Assembly (NCBI GenBank): GCA_963666805.2
Contig: CAXXWR010000003.1
Coordinates: forward strand, 186,001 to 250,000
DNA from: Fusibacter sp963666805
Lineage (GTDB): Bacteria > Bacillota > Clostridia > Peptostreptococcales > Acidaminobacteraceae
Length of the DNA stretch: 64,000 nucleotides
Direction of reading: 5' to 3'
Shown here: in pieces, positions 34,971 to 44,329 of the stretch
Layout of the letters: each line of letters opens with the position of its first letter
How positions within the stretch are numbered: position 1 is the stretch's first letter
Program-made: the position numbers and the translations under genes
Notes under the pieces: generated by a model
Seen by the model: only the letters and a program-made list of their open reading frames with translations
What the model was told of the DNA's origin: nothing
The model's database searches: none

Positions 34971-35729
34971 TTATAATAAGTTATGATTAATCAATAATTT
35001 TTCGATATTCTTTTTATGACTCAGTAAACAGGCTTTCACTTCTTGACACTTTTCAGGCGTTTTTCTAAAACTCGGAAAAACAACGCTTAACCCAGCAACG
35101 ATTTCTCCATCCTGCATAATAGGGACTGCAACACAACTTGTATGTGCACCACTTTCCCCTTCTTCTGTTGCAAAACCAGTCGCTCTGATCTCATCTAATT
35201 GAGCACATAGGACGTCGATATCAGTAATTGTGTTCTCCGTTAAGGCGGTTAGCCCATCTGCATAGAATTGTTTGACACTTGAGTCATCATATTTGGATAA
35301 AATAGCTTTCCCTAAAGCTGTTGTATAGGCTGGTAACATTTTTCCAACTTCTGAAACTACCCGAATAGGTTCTTGTCCTTCAACTTTAACAAGATAGAAG
35401 ATTTGACCTTCTTTGAGTATACCCAATTGACAAGTTTCATTGCATTCTCGTGACATTTCTTGCATTTCTTTTCGAATCCATTCAAGTGTCGAATTTCGAC
35501 TGGTAAAAGCAGAACCGTAATAATAAGCTTGGATTCCAATCATATAACGGTTGGTACTTGCATCAAATTCTAATAATCTATATTGAACTAAAGTCTTTAG
35601 AATCGGTGAAATCGTCCCTACTGGAATATCTGTTAATTTAGTTAATTCACTTAAAGTGTATCCATCTTGGTGGTTGGATATCTTCTCTAATATACTGATT
35701 ACTCTATAGGTTGGTTTATGGTCAGTCAT
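34971..35729 (-). CDS. IclR-family transcriptional regulator
   Basis: The 252-residue protein has an N-terminal winged helix (about 8-70; YTLSELTKLTDIPVGTISPILKTL) and a C-terminal IclR effector domain (about 85-248; TALGKAILS, EEGESGAHTSCVAVPIM, which is the family's EEGV/sugar-acid pocket region). GAGGAG lies before ATG 35729. Its own terminator separates it from the dehydratase-GntP-aldolase operon, which it most likely regulates in response to the operon's sugar acid or its keto-deoxy derivative. Confidence 0.92.
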   Translation of the reverse strand: MTDHKPTYRVISILEKISNHQDGYTLSELTKLTDIPVGTISPILKTLVQYRLLEFDASTNRYMIGIQAYYYGSAFTSRNSTLEWIRKEMQEMSRECNETCQLGILKEGQIFYLVKVEGQEPIRVVSEVGKMLPAYTTALGKAILSKYDDSSVKQFYADGLTALTENTITDIDVLCAQLDEIRATGFATEEGESGAHTSCVAVPIMQDGEIVAGLSVVFPSFRKTPEKCQEVKACLLSHKKNIEKLLINHNLL

Positions 35730-35833
35730 TACTTTGTTCTCCTCTATTTGTCAATCTATAAACATCATAGCACCAACAAATCAAGAATTCAATGACACGC
35801 TCATCCACCCTATCACTTTCAGAACTTGATTCA

Positions 35834-36655
35834 TTAGACAAAAATATAAGAATCTTTAGGTGCTTGGTAATTTGCCTCAAGCATTTTAACATGGGATAAA
35901 AATGCCTCATCTGTGAAGATCTTAGCCGAGACTGGACAAATGGATACACAGGCTTGACATTTAATACAAGTCCCGCTAACTACTTGTGGTGATAGTTCTT
36001 CTATTGCCGACATTGGACAAATGGACACACACCGACCACATTTCAAGCATTTATCACTATCGGTATTGGGTTTAGCTTTTAAGAATCTTACAGGCTGACC
36101 ATCAATCCCCAGCGGTTGATAGTAGATGTCTCGCTTTTCTTGACCATCAATACTAAGCCTTTTATTCAAAGTCTGTTTTGTCATCTTCTCAATGACTTTT
36201 TCAACCATTTGATCAACCAATTGCCAATCTTCATCATTGGGTCTATCTGATGCAATCTTATGGGAAAAAACATGCTTACAGACAATAGCACTTGCTCCTA
36301 TTGGAACAAATCCATTGGTACTAAGCTCATCATGTAATTCAAGCAAAGCCCCATCATAATTTCGATTGCCATAAGTAACAACTGGTAAAACATAAGTCCC
36401 TTGCCCCTTGATTGCACGTTTTATGTATGGCAGTATTTTATTAGGCAATCGTCCTGCATAAACTGGAAAGCCCACAATAACAAGTTCATCCGATTCAAAC
36501 TGATACATATTTTCTCTTTGCGGTTCCAAAGAAATATCATAACTATACATTGATAAATGCAAAGCTTCTGACAGTTTTTTAGCGATTGTTCTTGTTACAT
36601 GTCCTGTTTGTCCTGTTGGACTAAAATAAATAACTGATATGTTTTTAATTTTCAT
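35834..36655 (-). CDS. EFR1-family ferredoxin protein (second copy)
   Basis: The 273-residue protein starts with a flavodoxin-type FMN loop (YFSPTGQTGHVT) and ends with two 4Fe-4S motifs, CLKCGRCVSICPMSAI and CIKCQACVSICPVSAK. The sequence differs clearly from the copy at 3753, so it is not a recent duplicate. ATG 36655 is used since GGGGGG lies just before it; the in-frame ATG nine codons upstream is unlikely. It is near a flavodiiron gene but separated by that gene's terminator. Confidence 0.88.
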   Translation of the reverse strand: MKIKNISVIYFSPTGQTGHVTRTIAKKLSEALHLSMYSYDISLEPQRENMYQFESDELVIVGFPVYAGRLPNKILPYIKRAIKGQGTYVLPVVTYGNRNYDGALLELHDELSTNGFVPIGASAIVCKHVFSHKIASDRPNDEDWQLVDQMVEKVIEKMTKQTLNKRLSIDGQEKRDIYYQPLGIDGQPVRFLKAKPNTDSDKCLKCGRCVSICPMSAIEELSPQVVSGTCIKCQACVSICPVSAKIFTDEAFLSHVKMLEANYQAPKDSYIFV

Positions 36656-36713
36656 ATTCCCCCCATTGTTTACATTTTTCAACCCTTGTACTTATTATAC
36701 AATGAAATAAAAA

Positions 36714-36741
36714 AAATGAACACGTTTTTACGTGCTCATTT
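36714..36741 (-). terminator. Terminator of the flavodiiron gene
   Basis: AAATGAACACGT at 36714-36725 pairs with ACGTGCTCATTT at 36730-36741 (one G-T wobble), and eight T follow on the minus strand. Confidence 0.82.
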
Positions 36742-36768
36742 TCAATTGACTATTCATCTGTTTAAAAA

Positions 36769-37986
36769 TTATTGTTCCTCTAACTGTGATATTAAAACTT
36801 TAATCGACTTACCAATGGCATCAAAAGCGTCTTGATTGGGTGCACCATTAAATTCAACACTATCTAGCTTCTGCCAGTTCATTTGATAACGGTCTAATAT
36901 TTCTCTCAACTCTTTTTCTGCACCACCACTCCAGCCATAAGAGCCTATTCTAAAGAGCAATCTATTTTGAACTTTTTTCTTACCTAGTTCTTCTAGTACT
37001 GCCGCCATCGGTGGAAACATTTTATATTCATAGGTTGGCATAGCCAATATAACCGCTGAAGATTCCCAAACTGACGCAAGAGCTGTTCCCCATGACGTTT
37101 CAGGAATTTCATAGCTTGCAAGTTCAACATCATACTTTTCAAACTCTTTTTCAATAAAAGCAACACCACGTGCAGTCATACCATACATAGAGCCCCATAA
37201 AAGGGTAATCTTTTTCTTATCTACCTCTGTTTGATACGCTGCATAACGTTTATAATCATTGATAATTTTATCTGGATTTTGACGCCAAGCAATACCATGC
37301 CCTGGTGCTATTATCTGATAAGGCAATTTTTCACACTTTTCAATCGCTCTTTCTACAAAATTTGAAAAAGTAGCCAAAATATTTGAATAATATCTCACTG
37401 CCTCTTTTTCATAAAATTCAATCGCTTCTTCTGTCAGGTCATCATCAAAGCCATCTCCTTTAACACTCCCAAAAGAACCAAAAGCATCGCATGTGAACAA
37501 GGTACCCGATTGTGCCTCAAATGTCACCATAGTATCCGGCCAATGAACATTAGGGGTACAATAAAAGGCAAGCGATTTGCCTTGACCTAAATCAAAAACA
37601 TCACCATCTTTTACCGTTTGAATCGTCATATCACCTTCATAAAATGCACCTAACATTTTTTCTGCCGCTCTTGTACACAATATTGTAATATCTTTTTTAA
37701 ACGTCTTGATGTTTTCAATCCACCCAGAATGGTCGGGTTCTACATGATTTATCACTATATAATCAAGTGAATCTAAAGACACGTCCATTTGATCTAGCAT
37801 TGAAAAGAATGTTTCAGGAACGCCATCCCATCCACAAAATCCATCTATCAGTGCTGTTTTTTCTCCTTTGACAACATATGAATTAAGTGAAACACCGTGA
37901 GGAATTTCCCAAACACCTTCAAATAAAATTGATTCCATATTCGTTGATAATTTGTATATACCTTCTGTCATTTTTGAAATGCCCAT
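36769..37986 (-). CDS. Flavodiiron protein (FprA-type A-flavoprotein)
   Basis: The 405-residue enzyme reduces O2 to water and/or NO to N2O, protecting anaerobes. The N-terminal metallo-beta-lactamase-like diiron domain (about 1-250) has the ligand motif HVEPDH at 81-86, the VHWPDTM His near 148 and APGHG near 227. The flavodoxin domain (about 255-400) has LLWGSMYGMT as the FMN loop. There is no rubredoxin extension, so it is class A. ATG 37986 with GGAGG upstream is the start. A Fur-like box overlaps the region just upstream. Confidence 0.93.
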   Translation of the reverse strand: MGISKMTEGIYKLSTNMESILFEGVWEIPHGVSLNSYVVKGEKTALIDGFCGWDGVPETFFSMLDQMDVSLDSLDYIVINHVEPDHSGWIENIKTFKKDITILCTRAAEKMLGAFYEGDMTIQTVKDGDVFDLGQGKSLAFYCTPNVHWPDTMVTFEAQSGTLFTCDAFGSFGSVKGDGFDDDLTEEAIEFYEKEAVRYYSNILATFSNFVERAIEKCEKLPYQIIAPGHGIAWRQNPDKIINDYKRYAAYQTEVDKKKITLLWGSMYGMTARGVAFIEKEFEKYDVELASYEIPETSWGTALASVWESSAVILAMPTYEYKMFPPMAAVLEELGKKKVQNRLLFRIGSYGWSGGAEKELREILDRYQMNWQKLDSVEFNGAPNQDAFDAIGKSIKVLISQLEEQ

Positions 37987-38001
37987 ATAAGCCTCCATAT
38001 C

Positions 38002-38016
38002 TGATAATTATTCTCA
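38002..38016. promoter_or_regulatory. Fur/PerR-type box (14 of 15) upstream of the flavodiiron gene
   Basis: TGATAATTATTCTCA matches the 7-1-7 Fur-family consensus TGATAATNATTATCA at all defined positions except one. It is 16-30 bp upstream of the flavodiiron start. An iron or peroxide sensor of the Fur family would be a sensible regulator for this gene. Confidence 0.55.
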
Positions 38017-38102
38017 ATTGATTTTATAACTTATCTGCTTATTCGTCAACACTCAATCCCACCCCGCTCTCATTTAAACACTTATAAAGTTACTTGTAAC
38101 CA

Positions 38103-39800
38103 TCAATACAAGTAACTTTCGTCCATTTCTTCAAGTACTTTAGAAAGTCTTTCTCGTGCTGCTTCAATTTTAGCTTTGTCTCTTGAATGAAGGGATTCGT
38201 CAAATTTTTCAAGTTCAAAAGCAACTTTTCTTCTCTTTTCCCCCATTAACTCTTCATAGACCCGTTCACCTCTTAGAAGCAAGAGCTTATTCACTTCTTG
38301 ATCTTTAGGATGGATTTTTAAGTAGGCCAATTCAGCCATTCTCTGTTCTATTTCTTCATCTGTCATATTGACATTTTGTCCTTTAATGATGGCCTTTATG
38401 CTTTCACCTGTTGAATTCACTTCTACTTGAACTTCTAAAATAGAGTTAATATCGTAGGTATAAGTCACATCCACAGACTCTTTCCCCGCCTCGCCTTTAG
38501 GCACTGATACTTCTAATTCACCAAGCATTAAGTTGTTCTCAGCAAATCGACTTTCACCTTGTAAAACCTTAATGCGAATCATGGTTTGATTATCACTCAC
38601 TGTATAAAGTCGTTCAGTACGGCTAGTTGGTATCACTGTATTTCTTTCTATAATCGGACAATAGTAGCCTTCACGATAGCGATTTTCATCTATTTTTCTA
38701 ACGACTTCAGTCCCCAATGTAAAAGGGCAAACGTCCGTTAAAATTACTTCTTTAATATCTTTATGACGTTCTTTCATCGCACCTTGAATAGCCGCACCAA
38801 GGGCTACCGCTTCATCGGGATTAATGTCTGTCCGTGGTAACTTTTTAAACAACTTACTTGTAAATTTTCTCACAAGTGGCAGTTTACTTCCCCCTCCAAT
38901 TAAAACAACTTGATCAATTTGGGAAGTTTTAATTTTGGCATCTGCCAAACTTTTTTTAATAGGCTCTTTGATACGATCAAACAGGGGTTGACATGCTTTC
39001 TCATAGTCATCTATTGACAGATCCATTTGTACTTTCTCATGATTAATTTGACATGTCATGGTCACAAGATTCACTTCAGAAAAGGCCATTTTACATAAAT
39101 CTGCCTGTTTTCTAATATGACTAAGGGTTTTTGCGTCTAAATCACTGACCTCTAAATGATTTTCTTCTATAAAGCGTTTGACAATTATTTCTGTAAAATC
39201 TTCTCCTCCTAAGAAATTATCTCCTGCTACTGCATGAACCTCTAAAATAGAGCCAAACAACTCTATTATAGACACATCAAAAGTTCCTCCCCCTAAATCA
39301 AAGACTAAGAATTTTGAGTCTTCTTTATTTTGGTAAAGGCCATATGCCACAGCTGCAGCTGTCGGTTCACTCATCAATCGTTCTACTTTAAGACCTGCAA
39401 GTTCCCCTGCTCTTATCGTTGCCTTTCGGCGTTGATCATTAAAATAAGCGGGGACACTAATGACGGCTTCTGTGATGGGCTCACCCAAATAAGCCTCTGC
39501 ATCTTCCTTTAAACTCTTAAGGACAAAAGAAGACAATTCTTCCGCTTTCAAGGTTTCTTTACCCATTTCAAATGGTTTATCACTTCCCATTGATCGCTTG
39601 AAAACACTCGCACTGGTCTCTGGGTAAAGCAAGAGTCTTTCTTTTGCCATCTCACCGACATAGACTTGACCTTCTTCATCAATACTGACCACAGAAGGGG
39701 TCAAATGTTTCCCTAAGCGATTCGGAATAATCTTTGGGCCTTCTTCTGTAAAATAACTGATTAAACTATTGGTTGTTCCTAAATCTATACCTACTATCAT
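38103..39800 (-). CDS. hscC: HscC-type Hsp70 chaperone
   Basis: The 565-residue protein is an Hsp70 shorter than DnaK (about 610-640). The ATPase domain (about 1-345) has GIDLGTTNS at 4-12, FDLGGGTFDVS at about 166-176 and VLIGGGSKLP at about 302-311. The substrate domain is about 350-480, with a short helical lid. The length and divergence match the HscC branch, which works with dedicated J-like proteins. It follows the J-like/TPR gene with the ribosome site (AAGGAG) overlapping that gene's stop. No grpE or dnaK partner is near, so it is not the housekeeping Hsp70. Confidence 0.9.
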   Translation of the reverse strand: MIVGIDLGTTNSLISYFTEEGPKIIPNRLGKHLTPSVVSIDEEGQVYVGEMAKERLLLYPETSASVFKRSMGSDKPFEMGKETLKAEELSSFVLKSLKEDAEAYLGEPITEAVISVPAYFNDQRRKATIRAGELAGLKVERLMSEPTAAAVAYGLYQNKEDSKFLVFDLGGGTFDVSIIELFGSILEVHAVAGDNFLGGEDFTEIIVKRFIEENHLEVSDLDAKTLSHIRKQADLCKMAFSEVNLVTMTCQINHEKVQMDLSIDDYEKACQPLFDRIKEPIKKSLADAKIKTSQIDQVVLIGGGSKLPLVRKFTSKLFKKLPRTDINPDEAVALGAAIQGAMKERHKDIKEVILTDVCPFTLGTEVVRKIDENRYREGYYCPIIERNTVIPTSRTERLYTVSDNQTMIRIKVLQGESRFAENNLMLGELEVSVPKGEAGKESVDVTYTYDINSILEVQVEVNSTGESIKAIIKGQNVNMTDEEIEQRMAELAYLKIHPKDQEVNKLLLLRGERVYEELMGEKRRKVAFELEKFDESLHSRDKAKIEAARERLSKVLEEMDESYLY

Positions 39801-39803
39801 TGC

Positions 39804-42800
39804 TTACTCCTTAGCTTTCATTTTGTCTTCCATCTGCTCAACTTCAAACAGATACTCTATACGGTCTGGTCCTGCCATTAATGCTTTTTTATAACTGACC
39901 AAAGCCTTGGCATACTTGCCTTCGTATTCAGCAATTTTTCCTTCAATATCATATTCTTCCATACATTTTTCTCTTTGACAAAATGCACAAAGAGGTGCGT
40001 CTTTCATCTTTTCAAAGTAATATTTAGCTTTTTCTACATCCCCTGAATAAAGAGACCAATAAGCCATATTGTAAAGGGAGAGCTTTCGAGAATAATTTCC
40101 CCCTAAATAGTTTTCTTCACTCGAATAATGACCTTTTATATATTGCCAGATGTCATCCATTTTAGTTTTAAGTGCCTCTTTTTGCCCCATTGCCCGGTGG
40201 GCATTTAAGGTATCATAAACAATGCCATGGAGATAATTATTATAAAAGTCAGGGCTATCTTTGATTAAATCAATCCCTGTTTGATACCATCGCATGCCTT
40301 CCTCAAAGTCTTTTTTGACCATAAAATAAAAATCTGCCAGAAAATTAATAATTTTAACTTGTTGATTCACTTCTAAATGTTTACGCTTAATCCGGCGTAA
40401 TTTCTTAACACATTTACGATAGGCCCTTAAATCTCCCATAGAATGATATAAATAGCCCATCTCTATATAGTAATCAATTTGATCTATAGCTTCTTCTTGT
40501 AACTGCTTGTTGCGCCAATAACCTGCTTTTTCCCATGCTTCATTGGCTAAAAACATTTCAATTAAATCATTATAATCTTGTTTAGTAAGTTTAAAACGTT
40601 CTGCCAACCCTTGATAGATTGCTTCAGATTTGTCAACCTCCCTATGTCGACTGTAAACCAGTGCCAATTGATAATAGGGTTGAAGGTAATTGTCATCTGC
40701 TTTTTCAATTGATTGCTTATAATAAGCTTCTGCCTCTTCGAATATATTAAGCCTTTTATAGATATTACCAATGCGGCAATACTGATAAGGTGAATCAGGT
40801 TGAAACTCACTGGATTTTTTATAGCTCGTTATCGCTTGTTGATTAAGATTTCCCTCTTCATAGATTTCACCCATTAAATAATAAGCGCGTTCGCTTTCTT
40901 CTAACTCTAATAGGTGTTGGCCATAAGCTATACTTTTATCAAGGTAATCTTTCACACGATCAACTCTAAAACGTTCTAAATACACTTCAGCCAGTCTTTC
41001 ATTTACAGGAACACTATCATTAAATTTTTCTTTATAAACCTGATAATTATCAATTGCCTGATCGTATTTTCGGAGATACTGATAGGCTCTCCCTAGAATA
41101 TAAAGCCCATTGTCTTCTGATGAATACTGACTTTTATAGTCTTCCATTATATCAATGACTTCATTATATTGCTCACGTTCAAGGAGAATAACCCCTTTCA
41201 AATAAACACTTTCTGCTGTTTCATGTTTCTCTATTTTCTCGTTAATTATTTTAAGAGCTTCTTCGTGTTCACCTGAGTTCAGCCTAATCAGTGCCATATA
41301 ATGTAAACACTCTGCTGGAAAGATCAAATCACTCTCTTGATTAAGCGCTCTTAAATAAAGGTCTTTTATCTTATCAAAGATGCGCTGACGCGCTTCATTC
41401 GTCTTAGCACAAACTCTCTCTACATTATATTGTTCAAGTTCAATAGCCATTGACGTTACACCTTTGCTATAGGCCTCATCAATCACTGCCTTGGCATCAT
41501 CTGTCATATCAAAACGCATATAGACCTTGATAGCATTAATATAAGGTTCAGCGTTTCCTGGATACAGTCGATTGGCTTCATAATAGTCATCAATCACTTG
41601 CTTATTCATATCCAATTCAAAAGCAGATTTCTGTCTATAAATATAGGCCGGATAATAATCTGCGTCTACTTGGATCATTTGGTCACAAACATCAATACAG
41701 CGTCTATAATCTTCAAAAGCAAAATACATATAGGCCTTTTGTTGCATACTGATTAACTGATCATTTTGATTATTTTCAGCCTGAATTGCTTGATCAATCA
41801 TTTGAATCGCTTCGGCTTTAAGATTGGCCTTAACTTCATCTTGACTTACAACGGCTTTTTTAAAGAGAGCGCGTGATATCAAATAATAAGCAATGGGGAG
41901 TTTTTCAGTGATTTTAGGATTTTGTTCCGCCTCATCTTTTAATCTTTCTTCTTTAACTAATTCCAACCATTCTTTAAGATGGGGCAATGCCTCTTCTTCA
42001 CGGTAAAGCTCCATTAATAGTCTTCCCGCTATATTTTGATATTCATAACGATTGTCTTCAGTGACTTGAATAGGCTCTAATAGGTCCCATGCCTCTTCAA
42101 AACGATCATTTTGAAAATAGCACCAAGCTAGCTCAAATCTACTTTTCTCATCATCAGGTGAAAGCTTTAGTTTCTCCTCTAACTTTACAATGATGCCTTC
42201 ATTAGCTCTTTTTATGCCATTGAGTATGGCCTCATCATTTGTGAAGTGAGGAATCATATCCAAATAACGCTTTTTAGCCCCCTCAAAATCTTCAAGATCA
42301 AGTGCATAAGCTGCTAAAATCATGTGAGCACCATAGTGTGTTGGAAAATCATCAATAAGTTCTTGGCACAAGGCAACCGCCCGGTCATAGACTTGAGTTG
42401 AATAGTAAACAAACGCAACATAATAAGTGATATAAGCATCGTCAGTATTTTCTTGATCTAATTCTCTAGCCATTGTAAGTGCCCGATCAGACTCTTCGTT
42501 TGCGATGGCATATCGCATCAATTCATTTTTAACAGCAGGATGGCTTAAACCTGCATTCTCAATTAAAGCAAGTGCCGACTCACTGTCTTCATATTGTCGA
42601 TTGTCATTCATTTTTCTCAATTGAATAAAGGCTTGAATATAATCATCAACTGGCACACGTGCTTCTCCCTCAATGAGATTAAAGTCAAACCAAGATTTAT
42701 TGGCTAAATCTTCTGTAGCAAAATCAATGAATTCTTTAGGAAATTTTTCATAGAGTTCTTCCTTGTGACTTTCAAGCTTAAAGGTTTCTTCTATCAATTG

Positions 42801-43169
42801 CCAGATGTCACTTGGAAGTCTAAAATGATCCATTAAAAAAACAAGAAAAGCCTCTCTCGCTTCATCACAGGTATCTAAATCTGTACAGATATCTGCTTCA
42901 AACAAGGCTTCCCATAATAATTTGCTTTTTCTTGACTCAAGTTTGTTGTAAACTGATTCAATTTCACTAATCCATTCCGCTATAGGTCCTGATGTCTCTT
43001 CCACTTGATTGGCTAAATTTAATGCTTCTTCATAAGCCTCCCTAAGTGCTTTAAAACCTTCCGGATTATCTTCTGGATTAACCGTTACCAATTGATTCCT
43101 ATAGGCCTCTTTTAAAAGCCCTACATCTTTTGTAGGGGCTATCCCTAAAATTTCATATATTTTATTCAT
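39804..43169 (-). CDS. J-like domain / multi-TPR protein partnered with HscC
   Basis: The 1121-residue protein begins with a J-domain-like helical region (about 1-55; YEILGIAPTKDVGLLKEAYR and FKALREAYEEAL). The invariant HPD is NPE at 31-33 (TVNPEDNPEG). Most of the rest (about 200-1080) is tetratricopeptide-type repeats. The C-terminal part holds a cysteine cluster (CAFCQREKC) near residues 1065-1073. It is co-transcribed ahead of hscC. TPRs could present clients to HscC. The client is unknown. Similar J-like/TPR genes next to hscC occur in related clostridia, as far as I recall. Confidence 0.85.
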   Translation of the reverse strand: MNKIYEILGIAPTKDVGLLKEAYRNQLVTVNPEDNPEGFKALREAYEEALNLANQVEETSGPIAEWISEIESVYNKLESRKSKLLWEALFEADICTDLDTCDEAREAFLVFLMDHFRLPSDIWQLIEETFKLESHKEELYEKFPKEFIDFATEDLANKSWFDFNLIEGEARVPVDDYIQAFIQLRKMNDNRQYEDSESALALIENAGLSHPAVKNELMRYAIANEESDRALTMARELDQENTDDAYITYYVAFVYYSTQVYDRAVALCQELIDDFPTHYGAHMILAAYALDLEDFEGAKKRYLDMIPHFTNDEAILNGIKRANEGIIVKLEEKLKLSPDDEKSRFELAWCYFQNDRFEEAWDLLEPIQVTEDNRYEYQNIAGRLLMELYREEEALPHLKEWLELVKEERLKDEAEQNPKITEKLPIAYYLISRALFKKAVVSQDEVKANLKAEAIQMIDQAIQAENNQNDQLISMQQKAYMYFAFEDYRRCIDVCDQMIQVDADYYPAYIYRQKSAFELDMNKQVIDDYYEANRLYPGNAEPYINAIKVYMRFDMTDDAKAVIDEAYSKGVTSMAIELEQYNVERVCAKTNEARQRIFDKIKDLYLRALNQESDLIFPAECLHYMALIRLNSGEHEEALKIINEKIEKHETAESVYLKGVILLEREQYNEVIDIMEDYKSQYSSEDNGLYILGRAYQYLRKYDQAIDNYQVYKEKFNDSVPVNERLAEVYLERFRVDRVKDYLDKSIAYGQHLLELEESERAYYLMGEIYEEGNLNQQAITSYKKSSEFQPDSPYQYCRIGNIYKRLNIFEEAEAYYKQSIEKADDNYLQPYYQLALVYSRHREVDKSEAIYQGLAERFKLTKQDYNDLIEMFLANEAWEKAGYWRNKQLQEEAIDQIDYYIEMGYLYHSMGDLRAYRKCVKKLRRIKRKHLEVNQQVKIINFLADFYFMVKKDFEEGMRWYQTGIDLIKDSPDFYNNYLHGIVYDTLNAHRAMGQKEALKTKMDDIWQYIKGHYSSEENYLGGNYSRKLSLYNMAYWSLYSGDVEKAKYYFEKMKDAPLCAFCQREKCMEEYDIEGKIAEYEGKYAKALVSYKKALMAGPDRIEYLFEVEQMEDKMKAKE

Positions 43170-43490
43170 CTATTTGTCCTTTTTAATTCATTTTTTATTA
43201 GCAAAATTATTATAGCATTTATATAAAAGCGATTGATTAAAGTTAACTATTAATTTACATTTTTTGAGACTATGGTACCAGATGATTGACCTTCCTCCCC
43301 TCTTTAAAGCAGTTTTTCCCCTTTTAAATGTTATTTTATGACCAATGGAGTTATAATGAATAAAAAAAGGGTATTATACTTTAATAATAATTATTATGAC
43401 AACAATTACTATTAATCCATTTAATTTAGATTACTGGCAATTTAAAAATACTATTATAGTAATCTTCTCATAGGCAAAGGAGGCCTTGCA
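43170..43490. other. Divergent non-coding region between the J/TPR and phosphoglycerate mutase genes
   Basis: The 321 bp are AT-rich and hold the promoters of both flanking genes. A perfect 14-bp palindrome ATAATAATTATTAT (43384-43397) is the most regular element; it is too simple in base content to assign. On the minus strand TTAACT and TATAAA are 17 bp apart upstream of the J/TPR gene. Nothing else is recognised. Confidence 0.4.
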
Positions 43491-44234
43491 ATGCAACTTA
43501 TATTATTAAGACATGGCGAAAGCATTTGGAATTTAGAGAATTTATTTACAGGTTGGACTGATGTTGATCTGTCTGAGACAGGTAAAAAAGAAGCCGCAAG
43601 TGCTGGTAAAATACTGAAAGAAGAAGGCTTTGATTTTGACGTATGCTATACGTCATATCTCAAACGTGCCATTCACACTTTAGACTTAGCCCTTGACCAA
43701 CTTGATCGCACTTGGTTACCTGTAGTCAAAAGTTGGAAGCTTAACGAGAGACACTATGGTGCCTTACAGGGCTTAAACAAGGCAGACACTGCCGAGAAAT
43801 ATGGCGATGAACAAGTTAAAATCTGGCGTCGTTCATTTGATACAGCGCCCCCACTTCTTGAAGAAAAAGATATGAGAAATCCTCGATATCAAGAACAATA
43901 CCGTCAAGAAAAAGATGTCAAGTTACCACTTGGCGAAAGTTTGAAAGACACAATTGAAAGGGTTGTTCCCTATTATAATGATGTGATTTATCCCGATATG
44001 CTTAGTGGTAAACGCGTGCTTATTGTTGCACATGGTAATTCATTAAGGGCACTGGTAAGACATTTTGAAAATTTATCAAATGATGAAATTTTAAGCCTTA
44101 ATATTCCTACAGGTGTACCTCTTCTCTATGAATTTGATGATAAGGGTCAATTTGTCAGTAAACGTTACCTTGGAAATGCTGAAGAAATTGAAGCAAAAAT
44201 CAATAAGGTTGCCAACCAAGGAAAACGCCAATAG
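43491..44234 (+). CDS. gpmA: 2,3-bisphosphoglycerate-dependent phosphoglycerate mutase
   Basis: The 247-residue protein interconverts 3- and 2-phosphoglycerate in glycolysis. The phospho-histidine motif is LRHGES at 6-11 (His8) with FTGWTDVDLS, the second catalytic region is SWKLNERHYGALQGLNK, and the late His is in VAHGNSLRALV. The length is typical. AAAGGAGG precedes ATG 43491. It is monocistronic with a terminator. Confidence 0.96.
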   Translation: MQLILLRHGESIWNLENLFTGWTDVDLSETGKKEAASAGKILKEEGFDFDVCYTSYLKRAIHTLDLALDQLDRTWLPVVKSWKLNERHYGALQGLNKADTAEKYGDEQVKIWRRSFDTAPPLLEEKDMRNPRYQEQYRQEKDVKLPLGESLKDTIERVVPYYNDVIYPDMLSGKRVLIVAHGNSLRALVRHFENLSNDEILSLNIPTGVPLLYEFDDKGQFVSKRYLGNAEEIEAKINKVANQGKRQ

Positions 44235-44266
44235 GACTGATTCTCCACTCATCACCTCATGAATAC

Positions 44267-44310
44267 AAAAAGCCTTCGAGACACGCTATCAATGGTCTCA
44301 AAGGCTTTTC
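44267..44310. terminator. Bidirectional terminator
   Basis: AAGCCTT/AAGGCTT and GAGAC/GTCTC form one broken stem around a 12-base loop, with T-rich ends on both strands, between convergent gpmA and the SDR gene. Confidence 0.75.
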
Positions 44311-44329
44311 TATTTAGGGCATTTCTATT

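Noticed and set aside
38103..39800. Housekeeping dnaK
   Set aside because: It is too short and divergent, and grpE, dnaJ and hrcA are not nearby.
43384..43397. ATAATAATTATTAT as a Fur box
   Set aside because: It lacks the TGATAAT/ATTATCA ends and is a simple AT palindrome in a very AT-rich region.
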